From contig NZ_ATHO01000171.1 in NCBI RefSeq assembly GCF_000445065.1, positions 1 through 34,171 of the forward strand: a stretch of 34,171 nt of DNA. Direction: 5' to 3'. Positions within the stretch are counted from its first letter, which is position 1. Each line of letters begins with the position of its first letter. A program made the translations under genes and the position numbers. This document shows positions 32,138-34,171 of this stretch, in pieces. This stretch comes from Sphingobium quisquiliarum P25. Its GTDB lineage: Bacteria; Pseudomonadota; Alphaproteobacteria; Sphingomonadales; Sphingomonadaceae. Under the pieces are notes generated by a model. That model worked only from the letters and a program-made list of their open reading frames with translations, had not been told where the DNA came from and did no database searches.

Positions 32138-32180
32138 GACAATCTTCAGCGGTTCTGAGACGTGAGAGTTTTGTCTTCAC

Positions 32181-32552
32181 ATGTTGAATATGGACTGCCC
32201 TATGACTGCAGCCTTCCAGGATGACATTCGCGAGAATGAGATCATCTCGCCCCGTCGTCTGGCGGAGCGCCTGCGCTTCTCCATGGCGCATTTGGCTCGC
32301 GTTGCTCGCCTGGATCCTAAGGCCATGACTCTGTATCCCTCCGCCCCGACCGTGCAGATTAAACTGGAGGAAATAGCCCGAGTTATAACGCGAGCGGCAG
32401 AACTTGCAGGCGAAGAAGGCAAGGCGGTTATCTGGTTCAAGCATCAACCCATTTCTGGAGTTGGGAAAACGGCCGCGGAATTGGTTGCGAATGGCGATAT
32501 CGATATCGTCATGGAAGATCTCGATCGTATGGCTGCCGGGGTCTATTCCTGA
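32181..32552 (+). CDS. MbcA/ParS/Xre-type antitoxin-like protein
   Basis: The 123-aa product ends AVIWFKHQPISGVGKTAAEL, then VANGDIDIVMEDLDRMAAGVYS. This is the toxin-binding (DUF2384) domain of Xre/MbcA/ParS antitoxins, which normally partner RES-domain toxins. The N-terminal part (SPRRLAERLRFSMAHLARVA) may be a helix-turn-helix. It lies 43 bp after parB in the same direction and converges on the RES toxin gene, with no toxin of its own beside it. ATGs at 32181, 32190 and 32202 are in frame, none with a strong ribosome site; 32202 has GGA 7 nt upstream. It could be an orphan antitoxin or a relative with a separate DNA-binding role. Confidence 0.7.
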   Translation: MLNMDCPMTAAFQDDIRENEIISPRRLAERLRFSMAHLARVARLDPKAMTLYPSAPTVQIKLEEIARVITRAAELAGEEGKAVIWFKHQPISGVGKTAAELVANGDIDIVMEDLDRMAAGVYS

Positions 32553-32596
32553 CAGGCGTCACTCAAGGCCGAAAGGTTAGCTTGTCCGCAGGACCT

Positions 32597-33280
32597 TTAG
32601 GCGAATGTCTTCTTCTCGTAGACGGTGACAATCGCCCGGCCATCCCAAACGTAGCACAGGTGCCGCTCCTGTCGGCTGTTGGCGAGTAGGCGAGGGCGGA
32701 ACACCGCGGCGCACTCGCCGTCGGCGTCGCGCACGCTTTGGTACACGATGCCATCCGAACCTTGCTCACGCAGGTGCCGGCCAAGCGCCTGGCCGGCGGC
32801 ATAGCTGTCCGGGGCGTAGAGGGCAGGGCGTTCATCGCGCAGGCCGCGAATATCGTGGAGCATGGCGTCCAGGTCGACCGCGTAGACGCGCATGTCGAGT
32901 TCCTGCGCCGGTTCGTGGGTGTACGCCATGAAGCGGGTTCGGTGATGGCGCGTCTCGGCAACCGCAGTCTCGATGGTGCTGGCAGCGTAGAACAGCCCGA
33001 AACTGCCGTCACAGAACCGGCTGCCATCGGGATTTAGGTGGGTGAACGCTGCCATGATCGCCGATGTTCCGGGTCCCGATACGCGGTCCTCCGGTGGGAC
33101 GAGGGCGAGGTCCCCGACCTCGTCGCGAAGCCGGTCGTTGGTCATCGCCTCGATCGCATAGACCGCTTCCAGGTCGGCCGGATCCGCGACATCCTCAAAC
33201 AGCGATATGGGCGGGAACCGGCTTGCGACGATCCGGTAGCACGGTTGCCACCGCACTTGCGTCGTCGCAATGGCATCCAT
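32597..33280 (-). CDS. RES-domain toxin (NAD+-degrading)
   Basis: The 227-aa product is a RES-family protein. The N-terminal arginine region (WQPCYRIVASRFPPISLFED), GTSAIMAAFTHLNP, the FGLFYAASTIETAVAETRHH block (catalytic Tyr and Glu) and DGIVYQSVRDADGECAAVFRP are typical. RES toxins such as MbcT break down NAD+ and stop growth unless neutralised. The ATG at 33280 overlaps the antitoxin stop by one base (TGATG), so the pair is co-translated, antitoxin first. No truncation is seen. It probably stabilises the plasmid by post-segregational killing, though a phage-defence role is possible. Confidence 0.9.
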   Translation of the reverse strand: MDAIATTQVRWQPCYRIVASRFPPISLFEDVADPADLEAVYAIEAMTNDRLRDEVGDLALVPPEDRVSGPGTSAIMAAFTHLNPDGSRFCDGSFGLFYAASTIETAVAETRHHRTRFMAYTHEPAQELDMRVYAVDLDAMLHDIRGLRDERPALYAPDSYAAGQALGRHLREQGSDGIVYQSVRDADGECAAVFRPRLLANSRQERHLCYVWDGRAIVTVYEKKTFA

Positions 33281-33678
33281 CAGCCGCGCTGCGCGTCGAT
33301 ATATTGACGCACCACGTAGAGATCGGCGACATTGCCCGAGGCCATCCGCTCGATCGCCGGGCGTCCGGCGAACAGCGGCGCCTCATTGGGTTTGCGTACC
33401 CATTCGTTGGCGGTACGGGGCAGGAGCATCTTCAGCCCCTTGTAGATCCCCATGACATAGGAGATGCGCTCCAGCGCATCCTTGGGAATCGCCGCGACCG
33501 CGCCGCGCTTCCAGGTCTGGAAGGTCGAGCGGCTGTCGAGCCCGAGAAGCTTCATCTGCTCGGCTTCCTTGAGGTCCCAGGCGTCGGCAATGCGGAAAAA
33601 GGTGCGCAGCGCCGGACCGCTCAGATCCTTGCGGCTGGGCGCTTTGGCGGGGACGCCGGAATGGGCAGTTGTGGCCAT
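33280..33678 (-). CDS. Xre/MbcA/ParS antitoxin partner of the RES toxin
   Basis: The 132-aa product has an Xre-like N-terminal region (about 15-65: LSGPALRTFFRIADAWDLKE, LLGLDSRSTFQTWKRG) and a C-terminal DUF2384 toxin-binding domain (ERISYVMGIYKGLKMLLPRT, ANEWVRKPNEAPLFAGRPAI, ERMASGNVADLYVVRQYIDA). AGGAG lies 7 nt before the ATG at 33678. The stop overlaps the RES start by one base. It has its own promoter and a dyad operator just upstream, consistent with autoregulation by the antitoxin or its complex. It should block the RES active site. Confidence 0.9.
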   Translation of the reverse strand: MATTAHSGVPAKAPSRKDLSGPALRTFFRIADAWDLKEAEQMKLLGLDSRSTFQTWKRGAVAAIPKDALERISYVMGIYKGLKMLLPRTANEWVRKPNEAPLFAGRPAIERMASGNVADLYVVRQYIDAQRG

Positions 33679-33702
33679 TGGCCATCTCCTTCTTTCTCTG
33701 TC

Positions 33703-33730
33703 TATGTATGATATCTGTACATAACGTCAA
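33703..33730 (-). promoter_or_regulatory. antitoxin-RES promoter with overlapping dyad operator
   Basis: On the minus strand TTGACG (33730-33725), 16 bp, then TACATA (33708-33703) forms a good -35/-10 pair. TATGTA-N9-TACATA (33723-33703) is a perfect inverted repeat lying across spacer and -10 element, a natural autorepression site for the toxin-antitoxin complex. Confidence 0.72.
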
Positions 33731-33774
33731 GAAGAGATCAGTTTTCATACACGCCGAATGCGCGCGATGCCGCG

Positions 33775-34171
33775 TCAGGGATGGCCAGAACTGCCGGCGA
33801 GCAGCCGGTCGATCTCACCCATCGCCGCGTCGAACTCGGCAAGAGCCGCATGGGGGAGGGCGGTAGCCTGGTCCAAAGACGCCGGCTGCCCATCCCTTCC
33901 CGGTTCTTCGACGACCAGCAGGGCCTTCCCCTTGACCGTCTCCCGCCGTGCCATGCGCGCCGCCACAAGGGCGTCGCCGATCGCATAGGTGCCGCGCCGA
34001 CTGATCCCGAACGCCCAGGTGATCTGATCGAGCCCGAGTGGCGCAAAACCAGCGAGCAGGATCCACACCTGCGGTGCCCGCGCGCTCGAGCGCAGGTGCC
34101 CCAACTGCTCGCGCATCAGCGCCGCGCGCCGCCGCGCTTGCGCGACCAGCTCGGCAAGCCGGGTCACGCTG
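33775..34171 (-). CDS. unrecognised protein, C-terminal part, cut by window end
   Basis: The frame is open from the right edge to a stop at 33775, giving about 132 residues. A GTG at 34167 could start it, but the frame continues to the edge, so the gene probably begins outside. The N-terminal visible part is helical and Arg/Ala-rich (LAELVAQARRRAALMREQLG). Then APLGLDQITWAFGISRRGTYAIGDALVAARMARR looks like a winged-helix-type DNA-binding fold followed by a basic strand. It faintly resembles the C-terminal HTH part of DUF1612/RHE_PE00001-type proteins, which I cannot confirm. It lies upstream of, and in the same direction as, the antitoxin, but is separated from it by the antitoxin promoter. 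Confidence 0.5.
   Translation of the reverse strand, partial: SVTRLAELVAQARRRAALMREQLGHLRSSARAPQVWILLAGFAPLGLDQITWAFGISRRGTYAIGDALVAARMARRETVKGKALLVVEEPGRDGQPASLDQATALPHAALAEFDAAMGEIDRLLAGSSGHP

Overview
The window most likely comes from a large plasmid or chromid of an alphaproteobacterium of the order Sphingomonadales. Two secreted proteins end in the PEPxxWA-CTERM anchor typical of that group. The plasmid-type genes (RepA, ParA, ParB, strawberry-notch helicase, ArdC, RES/Xre-type toxin-antitoxin) and the high GC content fit the same group.

Positions 1-8141 hold an exopolysaccharide and protein-sorting block. An IS1380-family insertion sequence, cut by the window edge, is joined to the last ~50-60 codons of a prosortase-type (PrsR-like) sigma-54 response regulator, so that regulator looks disrupted. 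A complete rfbC-rfbB-rfbD-rfbA operon for dTDP-L-rhamnose follows, then galU and two PEPxxWA-CTERM proteins. Each PEPxxWA-CTERM gene has a well-formed sigma-54 (-24/-12) promoter, which is the promoter class a PrsR-type activator would use.

Positions 8208-27923 hold a long leftward series of DNA-metabolism genes: ssb, a Toprim/CHC2-like protein, a methyltransferase-helicase of the strawberry-notch family, a large ParB-like protein, ArdC and a compact PD-(D/E)XK nuclease. Two recombinase-trio elements have broken it. (i) An element of about 6.6 kb (9161-15753) splits the resident ardC. It carries three overlapping tyrosine recombinase genes plus its own complete ardC, in the same orientation as its target. 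(ii) A RIT (recombinase-in-trio) element (about 20436-24154) with 84-bp perfect inverted repeats and a 9-bp direct repeat splits the helicase gene. Removing either element in silico, with one copy of its junction repeat, restores one open frame (ArdC 314 aa, helicase 1399 aa).

Positions 27924-32137 are the replicon core. They contain an iteron origin (22-bp spacing), a RepA operator built from iteron half-sites, repA, and parA-parB. A perfect palindrome sharing an 18-bp core lies before parA and again before parB. Two inverted iteron copies lie inside parB.

Positions 32181-34171 hold stability functions: a lone MbcA/ParS/Xre-type antitoxin-like gene, a convergent antitoxin-RES toxin operon with its own promoter/operator, and a partial unrecognised gene at the edge.

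Family names are from recognition of protein sequence by eye. No database search was possible.
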